64,000 nt of DNA. Origin: an uncultured Pelagibacteraceae bacterium. Lineage in GTDB: Bacteria; Pseudomonadota; Alphaproteobacteria; Pelagibacterales; Pelagibacteraceae. Under the pieces are notes generated by a model. It saw nothing but the letters and a program-made list of their open reading frames with translations, was not told where the DNA came from and searched no databases. Below are positions 10,309-20,359 of this stretch, in pieces (position 1 is the stretch's first letter; each line of letters begins with the position of its first letter). The position numbers were made by a program, and so were the translations under genes. The stretch spans positions 1-64,000 of the forward strand of contig CACOYX010000004.1 in NCBI GenBank assembly GCA_902631535.1, written 5' to 3'.

Positions 10309-10854
10309 GTGTCAAACTTTAAACCCAATTATTTTCAGAGAAGAAGTAAACCTCAAGGCCCAAAAGCTAACGAGAGGATAAGAGCTTTAGATGTTCAAGT
10401 AATTGGTAGCGATGGAGGAAACCTCGGAACAATGCCATTAAAGAAAGCTATTGAACTATCTAAACAAGAAGGTTTAGATCTTATAGAAATATCACCAAAT
10501 GCAAATCCACCTGTATGTAAAATTATGGATATGGGCAAATATAAATATGATTTGCAGAAGAAAGCTAATCAAGCAAAGAAGAAACAAAAAACAGTCTCAC
10601 TTAAAGAAATTAAATTAAGGCCCGGTACAGAAACTCATGATTATAATTTTAAAATTAAAAATGCTAAAAAATTTATTTCAAAAGGAAATAAAGTAAAATT
10701 TACTGTTAAGTTTAAAGGTAGAGAAATGCAGCACACAAATCTTGGTAAAGAATTAATGGATAAGATTACAGAGGAGACAAAAGACGTAGCCAAAGTAGAA
10801 AGCAAGCCAAAATTTGAAGGTAGGCAGATGGTTATGATAATTCAACCACTGTAA
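10309..10854 (+). CDS. infC: Translation initiation factor IF-3 (GTG start)
   Basis: IF-3, 181 aa, binds the 30S subunit and rejects non-AUG or mismatched starts. The N-terminal domain (GPKANERIRALDVQVIG) and C-terminal domain (LRPGTETHDYNFKIKNAKKF) are both complete. The start codon is GTG, placed directly after the thrS TAA with no spacer. No upstream in-frame ATG is possible, and the next Met would delete the conserved N-terminal domain. IF-3 genes often use rare starts for autoregulation (AUU in E. coli); the GTG here would fit the same scheme. rpmI and rplT follow, the classic order. Confidence 0.97.
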   Translation: MSNFKPNYFQRRSKPQGPKANERIRALDVQVIGSDGGNLGTMPLKKAIELSKQEGLDLIEISPNANPPVCKIMDMGKYKYDLQKKANQAKKKQKTVSLKEIKLRPGTETHDYNFKIKNAKKFISKGNKVKFTVKFKGREMQHTNLGKELMDKITEETKDVAKVESKPKFEGRQMVMIIQPL

Positions 10855-10914
10855 ATCACCAATAATATCGTCTTGTAAAGATTAATTAATGCCTATATAA
10901 GTCCGAAATATTTT

Positions 10915-11121
10915 ATGCCAAAACTTAAAACAAAAAGTTCAGCGAAAAAAAGATTTAGATTTACTGCTTCAGGTAAAATTAAAATGCCGCAAGCTGGTAA
11001 GAGACACGGTATGATTAAACGAACCAACTCACAAATTAGAAAACTAAGAGGCACTACAATTATGACAAAACAAGATTCAAAAATTGTCAAATCGTATATG
11101 CCATATAATTTAAGAGGATAA
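10915..11121 (+). CDS. rpmI: 50S ribosomal protein L35
   Basis: 68 aa, very basic. It has the family opening [14 protein letters not shown] and the [10 protein letters not shown] segment, normal length for L35. It sits between infC and rplT as in most bacteria. The 60 bases between infC and this gene show no stem-loop I can defend as an L20 autoregulatory site. The gene ends one base before rplT. Confidence 0.98.
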   Translation: MPKLKTKSSAKKRFRFTASGKIKMPQAGKRHGMIKRTNSQIRKLRGTTIMTKQDSKIVKSYMPYNLRG

Positions 11122-11122
11122 T

Positions 11123-11479
11123 ATGGCTAGAACAAAACGTGGTGTAGTTAGTAGAGCAAAACATAATAAAGTTTTAAAATCGGTTAAAGGCCAAAGAGGG
11201 AGACGTAAAAATACTATTCGAGTTGCGCGTCAAGCAATGGAAAAGGCTATGCAATATGCCTACCGAGATAGAAAAGCTAAGAAAAGAGAATTTAGATCAT
11301 TATGGATACAAAGAATAAATGCTGGAGTTAGAGCAGAAGGGTTAACCTATGCGAAATTTATCAATGGGCTAGCTAAATCAAAAATTAAATTAGATAGAAA
11401 AGTTCTAGCAGAACTTGCTTATAATAATCCTGAAGTCTTTAAATCAGTGGTAAAAAAGGTTCAATCCTCCCTAGCTTAA
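11123..11479 (+). CDS. rplT: 50S ribosomal protein L20
   Basis: 118 aa, standard L20. The long basic N-terminal helix begins [19 protein letters not shown], followed by the conserved [13 protein letters not shown] around residues 54-66. L20 is needed for early 50S assembly and in other bacteria represses the infC-rpmI-rplT operon. One base separates it from rpmI, so the two are cotranscribed. Confidence 0.98.
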   Translation: MARTKRGVVSRAKHNKVLKSVKGQRGRRKNTIRVARQAMEKAMQYAYRDRKAKKREFRSLWIQRINAGVRAEGLTYAKFINGLAKSKIKLDRKVLAELAYNNPEVFKSVVKKVQSSLA

Positions 11480-11527
11480 AAGGGTCTTTGCTTTAATCTC
11501 AACTTAATATAAAAAATCAATTACCTA

Positions 11528-12595
11528 ATGAGTGATTTAGATAAAATAAGTTCAGTATTTAATGCTAAGATTGACTCCGTAAAAACAAAAGATGATCTTC
11601 AAAATATAAAGACAGAGTTTTTTGGTAAAAATGGTCAAATTACTCTACAGTTCAAATCTCTAGGATCTTTAGATCCAGATAAAAAAAAAGAGTTTGCTTC
11701 AAAATTAAATAGAATTAAAGATGATCTGACTAATCAATTAGATCAAAAAAATATTGAGATCGAAACCAGTGAAATTAATGAAAAACTTAAAAATGAAAAA
11801 GTTGATGTCACTTTACCAATTAGACCCGAGCGACAAGGAAAAATTCATCCTGTTTCTCAAGTCATAGATGAAATATCTTCTATATTTTCGGAAATAGGCT
11901 TTTCGGTCGCTGAAGGTCCCGACGTTGAGTCTGAATATAATAATTTTACAGCCTTAAATACCCCAGAGGAACATCCTGCAAGAGATATGCATGATACTTT
12001 TTATTTAGAGGAAAATAAAAAATTATTGTTAAGAACTCATACATCGCCAGTTCAAATTAGAACAATGCTCTCAAGCAAACCCCCTTTTAAAATAATTGTA
12101 CCTGGAAGAACGTATAGATGTGACAGTGACCAAACTCATGCACCAATGTTTCATCAGCTTGAAGGCCTTCATGTAGATAAAGGCATAACAATGGGGCACC
12201 TTAAAGGTTGCCTAGATTATTTTATAAAAGAGTTTTTTGAGGTTAAAAATGTAAAAATGAGATTTAGACCAAGTCATTTTCCTTTTACCGAACCATCAGC
12301 GGAAGTAGATATTGGATACAAAATTGAAAAAGGAAAAATGGTTATTGGCGAAGGGGATAAATGGCTAGAAATTTTAGGATGCGGAATGGTTCATCCTAAT
12401 GTTTTAAAAAATGTAAAAATAGATGCAAAAAAATATCAAGGATTTGCTTTTGGAATGGGAATTGACCGTCTAGCAATGTTAAAATATGGAATTAATGATC
12501 TAAGATCTTTCTTTGAAGCTGATTATAGATGGCTAAGTCATTTTGGATTTGACCCATTAGATGTTCCAACAAACTATAGAGGGCTTAGCAAATGA
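11528..12595 (+). CDS. pheS: Phenylalanyl-tRNA synthetase alpha subunit
   Basis: 355 aa, catalytic subunit of the alpha2beta2 PheRS. An N-terminal coiled coil (about 1-90) binds the acceptor side of tRNA. Class II motif 2 is in [20 protein letters not shown] and motif 3 in [14 protein letters not shown] near the C-terminus. The start ATG is 48 bases after rplT. The 3' end overlaps pheT by 4 bases, which gives translational coupling and balanced subunit synthesis. Confidence 0.98.
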   Translation: MSDLDKISSVFNAKIDSVKTKDDLQNIKTEFFGKNGQITLQFKSLGSLDPDKKKEFASKLNRIKDDLTNQLDQKNIEIETSEINEKLKNEKVDVTLPIRPERQGKIHPVSQVIDEISSIFSEIGFSVAEGPDVESEYNNFTALNTPEEHPARDMHDTFYLEENKKLLLRTHTSPVQIRTMLSSKPPFKIIVPGRTYRCDSDQTHAPMFHQLEGLHVDKGITMGHLKGCLDYFIKEFFEVKNVKMRFRPSHFPFTEPSAEVDIGYKIEKGKMVIGEGDKWLEILGCGMVHPNVLKNVKIDAKKYQGFAFGMGIDRLAMLKYGINDLRSFFEADYRWLSHFGFDPLDVPTNYRGLSK

Positions 12596-14994
12596 TTATT
12601 ACAATCCCTTGGTTAAAAGAACATCTTAAAACATCTGCTAAAGAAAATGAGATTATTGATCGTCTTACAAATATCGGACTTGAAGTTGAAGGCGTAAAAG
12701 AAAACTCTGGAGAGATGAGTAAGTTTAAAATTGCGAAAGTTTTAAAAGCAGAAAAACATCCTAATGCTGATAAGTTAAAAGTTTGCGACGTCACTATCGG
12801 CGGGAAAGAGATTTTAAAAGTTGTATGTGGAGCTCCCAACGCCAGAGAAGGTCTAATTACAATCTATGCACCTCCTGGAGCTATAATACCTAAAACTAAT
12901 TTTGAATTAAAGGTAGCTAAAATAAGAGGCGTTGAGTCGAAAGGGATGCTTTGCTCTGAGAGTGAACTTAATTTATCCGAGGAAAGTGAGGGGATTATCG
13001 AACTTAATAATAAAGAGAAAGAGATAGGAAAAAGCTATTTTAAAAGTAGCTTACAAAAAGCTATTGATATTTCTATAACCCCTAACCGTGCTGATTGTTT
13101 AGGTGTTAGAGGGATTGCAAGAGATCTTTCATCAGCAGGGGTTGGAAAGTTAATACAATCAAAAAGAAAAAAAATTAAACAAAATACAAAACACCAAATT
13201 AAAACCTCAATCACAAAAGAAAAGAACCAAGGGTGTGATACTTTTGGAAGCTGTTACATCAAAAATATTACTAATAAAGAAAGCCCTGAATGGCTTAAAA
13301 ATAGATTAATCGCCTTAGGCTTAAAACCCATTTCTGCCGTCGTGGATATTACTAACTATGTAATGTTTGATCTGAACAGACCATTACATGCATATGATGC
13401 AGATAAAATCAAACAAGAAATTATTGTTAGAAATGCTAAAGAAGGTGAGATGTTTGAAGCACTAGATAACAAAAAATATAAATTAAAAAAAGGCATGTGC
13501 GTTATCTCTGATAAATCTGGTGTTCTAGGTTTGGGTGGAATTATTGGAGGAATAACTACTTCTACTGAGCTAGGTACAAAAAATATCCTTTTAGAGGCAG
13601 CTTATTTCAGCCCTTCTTCAATTAGAAAAACAGCTAGAACACTTAATATAAATACTGACGCGAAATACAGATTTGAAAGAGGAATTGATCCTAATTCAAT
13701 TAAAGATGGCCTAGAGCTTGCAACTGAATTAATCTTGAAAATTTGTGGAGGCGAAGCTAGTAAGTTCCAAATTTCTGGAAAGACGGACCAAAAGAATAAA
13801 ATAATTAACTTTCAAATAGAAAAATTTGAAAAATTAGTAGGCGTCCCAATAAACGTCAAAGAAATTGATAAAATTTTGTCCTCCCTTGGTTTCAAATGTA
13901 AAAAAAGCGAAAAAAAAATAAAAGTAGAAGTCCCAAGTTGGAGACCAGATGTTAGTTTAGATGAAGATTTAATTGAAGAACTAATTAGGATTAAAGGATT
14001 TAATAATATAAAATTGATTGAGCCAACTAAAAAAAGAACTCAAGATACTTTAACCTTTAAGCAAAAACTTTTTCATTTATCACAGAGATCTTTGGCTTCA
14101 AAGGGTTATATGGAAATAGTCTCTTGGTCTTTTACAGATTCAAAAATTGATAAACAATTTTCTAAAGGTGAAAAAGTTATTCCAATATATAATCCTATTT
14201 CTTCAGATCTAGATGTTTTAAGACGTTCAATTTTTTCTAATTTAGCAATTTATTTAAAAAAAAATCAAGACAGAGGTTACGAAGACTTATCTTTATTTGA
14301 AATTGGCCCAACATTCTTTGGAAAAAATCCAGGCGAGCAACAGATTGTGCTTGGTGGAATAAAATCTGGAAAAATAAATAGAAAAAGTTGGCTAAATAAA
14401 GAGAGAAACGTGGATGTTTTCGATATAAAAAGTGATGCAATTAAAACTTTAATTGAGCTTGGGGTAGAAGAAAAAAATCTTTTTGTAAGCGATAATACAA
14501 AAAATAGTTATCATCCAGGAAGATCAGGATCAATTACACTGAAGTCAGAAAAAGGACCTCATCTAGCTTATTTTGGTGAAATACACCCTGCAATTATTAA
14601 AAACTTGGATTGTAAGGACAAAAATATTTTTGGATTTGAGATTTTTCTGAAAAATATACCTGAACCAAACAAAAAATTAAGACAAAGTAAAAAAAGTTTT
14701 CAAGCTTCAGATTATCAGAAATCAGAGAGAGATTTTGCTTTTGTCATAGATAAAATTTTTAAAATAGGAAATTTAGAGAAAATAATTAAAGAGGTAGATG
14801 AAAATCTAATTCAAAATGTGTTTACCTTTGATGTTTATGAGGGAGAAAACATTCCGAAAGATAAAAAGTCAGTTGCAATTAATGTTACTTTACAGGCTAT
14901 CGATAAAACTCTATCAGAAAATGATTTAGAAGATATTAGTAAAAAAATTATTGATACAGTGAGTAAAAAAACTGGCGCTACAATTAGGTCCTAA
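12592..14994 (+). CDS. pheT: Phenylalanyl-tRNA synthetase beta subunit
   Basis: 800 aa, full-length beta subunit. It has an N-terminal domain ([12 protein letters not shown]), an EMAP-type tRNA-binding OB domain (about 39-150, [18 protein letters not shown]), the B3/B4 editing domain (about 210-390, including [20 protein letters not shown]), a B5 domain, the catalytic-like domain, and a C-terminal anticodon-binding FDX-ACB domain (about 705-800). It overlaps pheS by 4 bases and lepA by one base, so this is a tight translation-factor operon. Confidence 0.98.
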   Translation: MIITIPWLKEHLKTSAKENEIIDRLTNIGLEVEGVKENSGEMSKFKIAKVLKAEKHPNADKLKVCDVTIGGKEILKVVCGAPNAREGLITIYAPPGAIIPKTNFELKVAKIRGVESKGMLCSESELNLSEESEGIIELNNKEKEIGKSYFKSSLQKAIDISITPNRADCLGVRGIARDLSSAGVGKLIQSKRKKIKQNTKHQIKTSITKEKNQGCDTFGSCYIKNITNKESPEWLKNRLIALGLKPISAVVDITNYVMFDLNRPLHAYDADKIKQEIIVRNAKEGEMFEALDNKKYKLKKGMCVISDKSGVLGLGGIIGGITTSTELGTKNILLEAAYFSPSSIRKTARTLNINTDAKYRFERGIDPNSIKDGLELATELILKICGGEASKFQISGKTDQKNKIINFQIEKFEKLVGVPINVKEIDKILSSLGFKCKKSEKKIKVEVPSWRPDVSLDEDLIEELIRIKGFNNIKLIEPTKKRTQDTLTFKQKLFHLSQRSLASKGYMEIVSWSFTDSKIDKQFSKGEKVIPIYNPISSDLDVLRRSIFSNLAIYLKKNQDRGYEDLSLFEIGPTFFGKNPGEQQIVLGGIKSGKINRKSWLNKERNVDVFDIKSDAIKTLIELGVEEKNLFVSDNTKNSYHPGRSGSITLKSEKGPHLAYFGEIHPAIIKNLDCKDKNIFGFEIFLKNIPEPNKKLRQSKKSFQASDYQKSERDFAFVIDKIFKIGNLEKIIKEVDENLIQNVFTFDVYEGENIPKDKKSVAINVTLQAIDKTLSENDLEDISKKIIDTVSKKTGATIRS

Positions 14995-16805
14995 TGTCAG
15001 ATGTAAAAAGAATTCGTAATTTTTCTATCATTGCACATATTGATCATGGTAAATCAACTATTGCTGATCGTATCATCCATAAATGCGGAGGACTTACCGA
15101 TAGAGAAATGAAACAACAAGTTCTCGACTCAATGGATATTGAAAGAGAACGAGGAATAACAATTAAAGCTCAAACAGTTAAGCTTAATTATAAAGCAAAA
15201 GACGGTAGAGATTATATATTAAATATCATAGATACTCCTGGTCATGTAGATTTTGGTTATGAGGTTAGTCGATCTTTATCAGCATGCGAGGGATCTCTCT
15301 TAATCGTAGATAGTACTCAAGGAGTAGAAGCGCAAACTTTAGCAAACGTTTATCAAGCTCTAGAAATTAATCACGAAGTTATACCAATTTTAAATAAAAT
15401 TGATTTACCTGCTTCAGATATTGATAAAACAAAAAAAGAAATCGAAGATGTTGTTGGAATAGAAACAACAAATGCTATCTCCTGCTCCGGAAAAACAGGT
15501 GAAGGTATCGATGAAATTTTAGAGTCAATTATAAATAAATTACCAGCTCCAAAGGGAAAAACTGAAGATAAATTAAAATGTTTATTAGTTGATAGTTGGT
15601 ACGATAGTTATTTAGGAGTAGTTATTCTAGTAAGGGTAATTGATGGAAAATTAAAAAAAAACCTGAAAATAAAATTAATGTCTAATGAAAAAGAGTATAT
15701 TATTGAAAAAGTTGGAGTATTCACACCAAAACCAATGGATATAAATGAATTAAATTCAGGTGAGATAGGATTTATAATAACTGGAATCAAATCTCTTTCT
15801 GAGACGAAAGTCGGAGATACAATTTGTGATGCAAGCAATCCTATTGAAAAACCGTTACCAGGATTTAAACCAAGTAAACCTGTTGTATTTTGTGGTCTTT
15901 TTCCAGTAGATAGTTCTGAGTATCAAAAATTAAAAGATGGTTTAGCAAAATTAAAACTAAACGATGCAAGTTTTTCTTATGAACCAGAGTCTTCAAGCGC
16001 TTTAGGATTAGGTTTTAGGTGTGGTTTTTTAGGATTATTACATCTTGAAATTATTACAGAAAGGCTGGAAAGAGAGTTTGATGTAAATTTAATCACTACA
16101 ACGCCTGGAGTAATTTACAAGGTGCATAAAATTAAAGGTGCGATTTTAGATTTACAAAATCCCTCTAATATGCCCGATCCCTCGCAAATTGAAAAAATTG
16201 AAGAGCCTTGGATTAAGTCTACAATCATAACTCCAGATGAATATCTTGGATCTATAATAAAAATTTGCCAAGACAAAAGAGGTATTCAGACTAATTTAAG
16301 TTATTCAGGAAAAAGAGCGGTATTATCATATGATTTACCATTGAATGAAGTTGTTTTTGATTTTAATGATAAATTAAAATCTATTTCAAGCGGTTATGCA
16401 AGTTTTGATTATGAGATTTCTGGTTATAGAGAGGGAGATTTAGTTAAATTAGGAATTTTAGTTAATGCAGAACCTGTCGATGCACTTGCAATGATAATAC
16501 ATAAAGATTTTGCTCAAACTACTGGGCGTCAAGTTTGTGAAAAATTAAAAGATTTGATACCAAGACATAACTTTATGATACCAGTTCAAGCAGCTATAGG
16601 TGGAAAAATAGTAGCCAGAGAGTCAATAAAAGGATTTAAAAAAGATGTTTTAACTAAAATTCACGGAGGGGGTGCGACTGATCGAAAAAGAAAACTTTTA
16701 GAAAAACAAAAAAGAGGTAAAGCAAGATCTAAACAGTTTGGAAAAGTAGAAATACCACAAGAGGCATTTATTGGAGTTTTAAAGATTAACAAGGATAGCA
16801 ATTAA
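14994..16805 (+). CDS. lepA: Elongation factor 4 (LepA) GTPase
   Basis: 603 aa ribosome-dependent GTPase that acts on stalled or mis-set ribosomes. G1 is in [14 protein letters not shown]3 in [20 protein letters not shown] and G4 in [11 protein letters not shown]-like domains II, III and V follow, then the LepA-specific C-terminal domain ([18 protein letters not shown] and [18 protein letters not shown]). Normal length. It overlaps the pheT stop by one base. Confidence 0.98.
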   Translation: MSDVKRIRNFSIIAHIDHGKSTIADRIIHKCGGLTDREMKQQVLDSMDIERERGITIKAQTVKLNYKAKDGRDYILNIIDTPGHVDFGYEVSRSLSACEGSLLIVDSTQGVEAQTLANVYQALEINHEVIPILNKIDLPASDIDKTKKEIEDVVGIETTNAISCSGKTGEGIDEILESIINKLPAPKGKTEDKLKCLLVDSWYDSYLGVVILVRVIDGKLKKNLKIKLMSNEKEYIIEKVGVFTPKPMDINELNSGEIGFIITGIKSLSETKVGDTICDASNPIEKPLPGFKPSKPVVFCGLFPVDSSEYQKLKDGLAKLKLNDASFSYEPESSSALGLGFRCGFLGLLHLEIITERLEREFDVNLITTTPGVIYKVHKIKGAILDLQNPSNMPDPSQIEKIEEPWIKSTIITPDEYLGSIIKICQDKRGIQTNLSYSGKRAVLSYDLPLNEVVFDFNDKLKSISSGYASFDYEISGYREGDLVKLGILVNAEPVDALAMIIHKDFAQTTGRQVCEKLKDLIPRHNFMIPVQAAIGGKIVARESIKGFKKDVLTKIHGGGATDRKRKLLEKQKRGKARSKQFGKVEIPQEAFIGVLKINKDSN

Positions 16806-16862
16806 AGCTTTATCATTTAAAAAAAGATGTATATTTTCTCCTATTTATTTAATAATTAAAAG

Positions 16863-18176
16863 ATGAATTATAGAACACTCCTAAAATCAAAAAAGTTTAA
16901 AATAGCTGTATGGGGAACTGGCTATATTGGCTTATCAACTATGGTTTATTTTTCAAAGAAAAATATTAAATGCGTTGGTTATGATGTAAATAAAGAAAAG
17001 GTTAACAAAATTAATTCAGGTGTTTTGCCATTACCAGATTTAAAAAATTGGTTTGGTTTTGATATAAAAGGGTTAGTTAAACAAAACTATCTAAGAGCCA
17101 CGTCAAATTGCAAAGATCTGATAAGTGAAGATTTTCTAGTTCATTTTATAGCGATACCCACAGAAAAAGATGGCAAACCATATTATAAGCCTCTAGTAAA
17201 TGTTCTTAACAACCTTTCAAAAATAAATAAAAATACTAAAAAACCACCACTAGTGATTGTAGAGTCTACACTCGCTCCCAAAGTTTCAGATAAAAAAATC
17301 ATACCTTTTTTAAAAAAGAAAAATTTAGTAGTTGGTAAAAATATTTTATTATCAATAGCTCCAAGAAGAGATTGGTTCATAGAAGGTGGAAAAAATCTTG
17401 AAAATTTAGATAGAGTTTACGGTTCAACTGATGTTAGATCTACAAAAGTTACTAGAGATGTTTTGTCAATAGTATGTAAAAAACTTCATGTAGCCAGTTC
17501 TTACAAGGTTTCTGAAATGGTCAAAAGTGTAGAGAACGCCTATAGACATATGGATATTACTCTTGCAAATCAGCTTTCTTTGGCCTTTCCAAAAGACAAT
17601 ATTAGAGAAGTTCTTAAATTAGTTGGAACTAAATGGAACTTAGAAACCTTTCATCCCGGAATTGGTGCAGGAGGTTACTGCATACCTTTATCAAGTAGAT
17701 ACATTTTATCTCAAGTGAAAAATGTTAAAAAACTTTCTTTGCTTCGTGAAACTATAAAAACAGACGATGGTATGAGCAAATCTATCTCAAATTCTATTGC
17801 TAAGAAGGGTCTAAAAAAAATAGGTATTTTAGGTTTATCTTATAAAGGTGATTTAAAAGTTAGTGTGCTTTCAAAGGTGATACCTTTAGTAAAATCACTA
17901 TTAAAAAAAAAACTTAAGGTTAGGTTATTTGATCCATACTTTACTAAAAAAGAAATATATAAAGCAGTTAAAGTGAAAACATTTAACTTTCCAAAAGATC
18001 TAAAAAAATTTGATTGTTTGATAGTTACAGTTGATCATAAGCAATTCAAGATTCAAAAAAGAATTTTAGAAACATATCTTAAAAATTGTAAGCTTATTAT
18101 CGATCATGATGGTGCTTGGAAAAAATATAACTTAAAGCATAATTACTATTTATCTGGGAATCGGGGATGGATATAA
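16863..18176 (+). CDS. UDP-sugar 6-dehydrogenase (UDP-glucose/GDP-mannose dehydrogenase family)
   Basis: 437-aa NAD-dependent nucleotide-sugar dehydrogenase, oxidising a sugar C6 to a uronate for surface glycans. The Rossmann motif WGTGYIGLS is at residues 17-25. The catalytic lysine region is KVSEMVKSVENAYRHMDITL. The catalytic cysteine is Cys273 in GAGGYCIP. The C-terminal domain has GILGLSYKGD. The usual SPER motif in the substrate-binding loop is replaced by APRRDW around residue 167, so substrate preference may differ from WecC/WbpA-type enzymes. The downstream epimerase and glycosyltransferase form a sugar cassette. Confidence 0.88.
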   Translation: MNYRTLLKSKKFKIAVWGTGYIGLSTMVYFSKKNIKCVGYDVNKEKVNKINSGVLPLPDLKNWFGFDIKGLVKQNYLRATSNCKDLISEDFLVHFIAIPTEKDGKPYYKPLVNVLNNLSKINKNTKKPPLVIVESTLAPKVSDKKIIPFLKKKNLVVGKNILLSIAPRRDWFIEGGKNLENLDRVYGSTDVRSTKVTRDVLSIVCKKLHVASSYKVSEMVKSVENAYRHMDITLANQLSLAFPKDNIREVLKLVGTKWNLETFHPGIGAGGYCIPLSSRYILSQVKNVKKLSLLRETIKTDDGMSKSISNSIAKKGLKKIGILGLSYKGDLKVSVLSKVIPLVKSLLKKKLKVRLFDPYFTKKEIYKAVKVKTFNFPKDLKKFDCLIVTVDHKQFKIQKRILETYLKNCKLIIDHDGAWKKYNLKHNYYLSGNRGWI

Positions 18177-18210
18177 TAAAAATACAGAATTTAAAAATTA
18201 TATTATTTAA

Positions 18211-19119
18211 ATGAAGACCTCAAAATCAATCATCACAGGTGGAGCAGGTTTTGTTGGAAGTAATTTAACCGATCACTTAGTCAGCATTGGTCACAAAGTG
18301 ATTATTTTAGATAACTTTGTAACTGGGAAAAAGTCTAATCTGTACCATCACAAAAAAAAAAATGTAAAAATTATAAAAATTGATATATCTCAAAATAAAA
18401 ACTTAGATAAATATTTCAAAGGAATTGATTATGTTTTCCATCTAGCTGGGCTTGCCGAAATTATTCCAAGTATCAAAAACCCAGAAAAATACTTTATTAA
18501 TAACGTTATTGGCACACTTAATGTATTGGAAGCATCAAGAAAAGGAAAAATAAAAAAATTTATTTATGCAGCTTCTTCAAGCTGCTACGGTGCACCAAAA
18601 AAATTTCCAACTTCAGAAAAAGACAAAATTGATTTGAAACATCCCTATGCACTAACAAAATTTATGGGTGAAGAAATAGTTATGAACTACGCATCACAAT
18701 TCGGAATGCCAAATATATCTTTTAGATTTTTTAATGTTTATGGACCTAGGTTAAATACTTCAGGACAGTATAGTGCTGTTATTGGAAATTTCCTAACTCA
18801 GAAAAAAAATAAAAAACCACTAACTATTGTTGGCGATGGAAAACAAACTAGAGATTTTATTCATGTTTATGATCTAGCTGATGCATTTATAAAAGTTATT
18901 AAAAGTAAATCTGTTAATAAAATTTATAATTTAGGATCAGGAAAAAAAACTTCAATAAATCTTATCGCTAAAATATTTGGAGGTAAAAAAAAGTTTATCC
19001 CAATCAGACCAGGAGAACCGAAGAACTCCCTAGCTAATATTTCAAAAATTAAAAAAGAAATTAAATGGAAGCCTAAGATTTCGATTGAAGAGGGAATTAG
19101 AAAATTATTGCTTAATTAA
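18211..19119 (+). CDS. NAD-dependent sugar epimerase/dehydratase
   Basis: 302-aa extended SDR of the UDP-glucose 4-epimerase group. The NAD-binding motif GGAGFVGSNL begins at residue 9. AASSSCYG supplies the catalytic Ser/Thr, and Tyr146-xxx-Lys150 (YALTKFMGE) is the catalytic pair. FNVYGPRL and GDGKQTRDFIHVYDLADA are typical of nucleotide-sugar epimerases. It probably makes a UDP-hexose or its uronate epimer together with the preceding dehydrogenase (34-base gap). The exact substrate cannot be assigned. The last 4 bases (TTAA) form the stop codons of both this gene and the convergent glycosyltransferase. Confidence 0.88.
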   Translation: MKTSKSIITGGAGFVGSNLTDHLVSIGHKVIILDNFVTGKKSNLYHHKKKNVKIIKIDISQNKNLDKYFKGIDYVFHLAGLAEIIPSIKNPEKYFINNVIGTLNVLEASRKGKIKKFIYAASSSCYGAPKKFPTSEKDKIDLKHPYALTKFMGEEIVMNYASQFGMPNISFRFFNVYGPRLNTSGQYSAVIGNFLTQKKNKKPLTIVGDGKQTRDFIHVYDLADAFIKVIKSKSVNKIYNLGSGKKTSINLIAKIFGGKKKFIPIRPGEPKNSLANISKIKKEIKWKPKISIEEGIRKLLLN

Positions 19120-20156
19120 TTTTTATTTATAACGCCAACAATTTGTTTAAACATATCTTCTTCTAGTGGAAATTTATTTTGATCTATTTCTTTTTGAATA
19201 TCATAATAGTTCTTCATGATAAATTTTATTGTTTTTGTAAGAGCATCTATATTTCTTTCAGAAACGTAAATACCTTTTCTCCCTTTGATAATATGTTTTA
19301 TATCTTCAAATATAAGTACGGGACGTCTTCTAGCTAATGCCTCGTCCACAACATATGGTTGACCTTCCGTGTACGAAGGTAGAATTAAAATATTATGATT
19401 ATCGTATGTATCTATTAATGCCTTTCTATTTGATATGTATCCCGGAAATATTATATTTGGATGATCTCTAATAATAGACTGGAATCTATTTTGTAAAGAA
19501 AAATTATTAATTTTTCCAACAATTGAAATTTCAGAGTCTATTTTTAACTTTTTAAACATCTCAAGAAATTCAAAAATTCCTTTTTCAGGATTAACTCTTG
19601 AGACATTTAAAAATCTTACTTTACTTAAATTAGGTTTTTTTAAATTTTGTAGCCACTCTCGATTTAATGTTGATGACTCAATTACATGACCATTATCTTT
19701 TTTATAAAGCCTTTCATGTAAAGCAATAACCGTGGCTTTTGAGGTAACAATAGAATACATAATATGATAAATCCAAACCGACCAAGAACCTAAAATATAT
19801 TTCCATTCCTCGTAGCCACTACTAATAAGATAAACAAATACTTTTTTTCTAAACAAAGCTAAGAATAAAAAAGCTAAAAAAGTGTAAGGAGTGATTGTAA
19901 TTATATAATATTTTGTATTTTTATTTTTAAACGTGGATAATACGTAATAAATAAACTGAAATATATTTGAAGCAATTTTTATATTTTCTAAACTAAGTTC
20001 ATGCTGTTCATCTGTTTTAGATTTTCTAGCTATATATTGAACATTAAAAAATTTATTCAAACCTTCAGGGAGTATCTTGAAGTTAAAATTTCTACAGTAA
20101 AATTTATTATTTTTTTTAGAAATTTTTTCGTTGTTTAGCACAACTAAATTGCCCAT
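19116..20156 (-). CDS. Glycosyltransferase, GT4-like
   Basis: 346-aa GT-B glycosyltransferase. Recognisable C-terminal motifs are RFLNVSRVNPEKGIFEFLEM, the nucleotide-sugar loop LILPSYTEGQPYVVDEALA and RRPVLIFED. A hydrophobic stretch around residues 90-125 may dip into the membrane. It probably adds a sugar to the glycan whose precursor is made by the two convergent sugar-nucleotide enzymes. It starts about 45 bases upstream of tRNA-Ser on the other strand, across a perfect dyad at 20161-20184. Confidence 0.82.
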   Translation of the reverse strand: MGNLVVLNNEKISKKNNKFYCRNFNFKILPEGLNKFFNVQYIARKSKTDEQHELSLENIKIASNIFQFIYYVLSTFKNKNTKYYIITITPYTFLAFLFLALFRKKVFVYLISSGYEEWKYILGSWSVWIYHIMYSIVTSKATVIALHERLYKKDNGHVIESSTLNREWLQNLKKPNLSKVRFLNVSRVNPEKGIFEFLEMFKKLKIDSEISIVGKINNFSLQNRFQSIIRDHPNIIFPGYISNRKALIDTYDNHNILILPSYTEGQPYVVDEALARRRPVLIFEDIKHIIKGRKGIYVSERNIDALTKTIKFIMKNYYDIQKEIDQNKFPLEEDMFKQIVGVINKN

Positions 20157-20160
20157 TCTT

Positions 20161-20184
20161 TTTTATAGCCTATATGCTATAAAA
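20161..20184. promoter_or_regulatory. Perfect inverted repeat between divergent glycosyltransferase and tRNA-Ser
   Basis: Nine-base arms TTTTATAGC (20161-20169) and GCTATAAAA (20176-20184) are separated by CTATAT. The dyad contains TATA-like boxes on both strands and lies in the only spacer between two divergent transcription units, so it is a plausible promoter or operator. It is not followed by a T-run in either outward direction, so it does not look like a terminator. Being AT-only apart from the central GC, it could be chance. Confidence 0.35.
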
Positions 20185-20201
20185 AAAAAGATTTTAATAT
20201 T

Positions 20202-20291
20202 GGAGAGGTGGCCGAGTGGTTGAAGGCGCACGCTTGGAAAGCGTGTAAACGGGAAACCGTTTCGAGGGTTCGAATCCCTCTCTCTCCGCCA
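20202..20291 (+). tRNA. tRNA-Ser (anticodon GGA)
   Basis: Class II tRNA with a long variable arm. The acceptor GGAGAGG pairs with TCTCTCC (20281-20287, one G-U), followed by discriminator G and an encoded CCA (20289-20291). The anticodon stem CACGC/GCGTG holds loop TTGGAAA with anticodon GGA at 20236-20238. The T-loop region is GGGTTCGAATCCC. It reads UCC/UCU serine codons. It lies at the left border of an accessory-looking stretch. Confidence 0.97.
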
Positions 20292-20359
20292 TTAATTTAA
20301 CCCAAAAAGGACAACGACCGCTTTTGTTAGATTTTGATTGATCTATAAATAATTTTTTG

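Noticed and set aside
10855-10914. L20-type autoregulatory leader before rpmI
   Set aside because: No stem or pseudoknot resembling an L20 site could be drawn with confidence in these 60 AT-rich bases.
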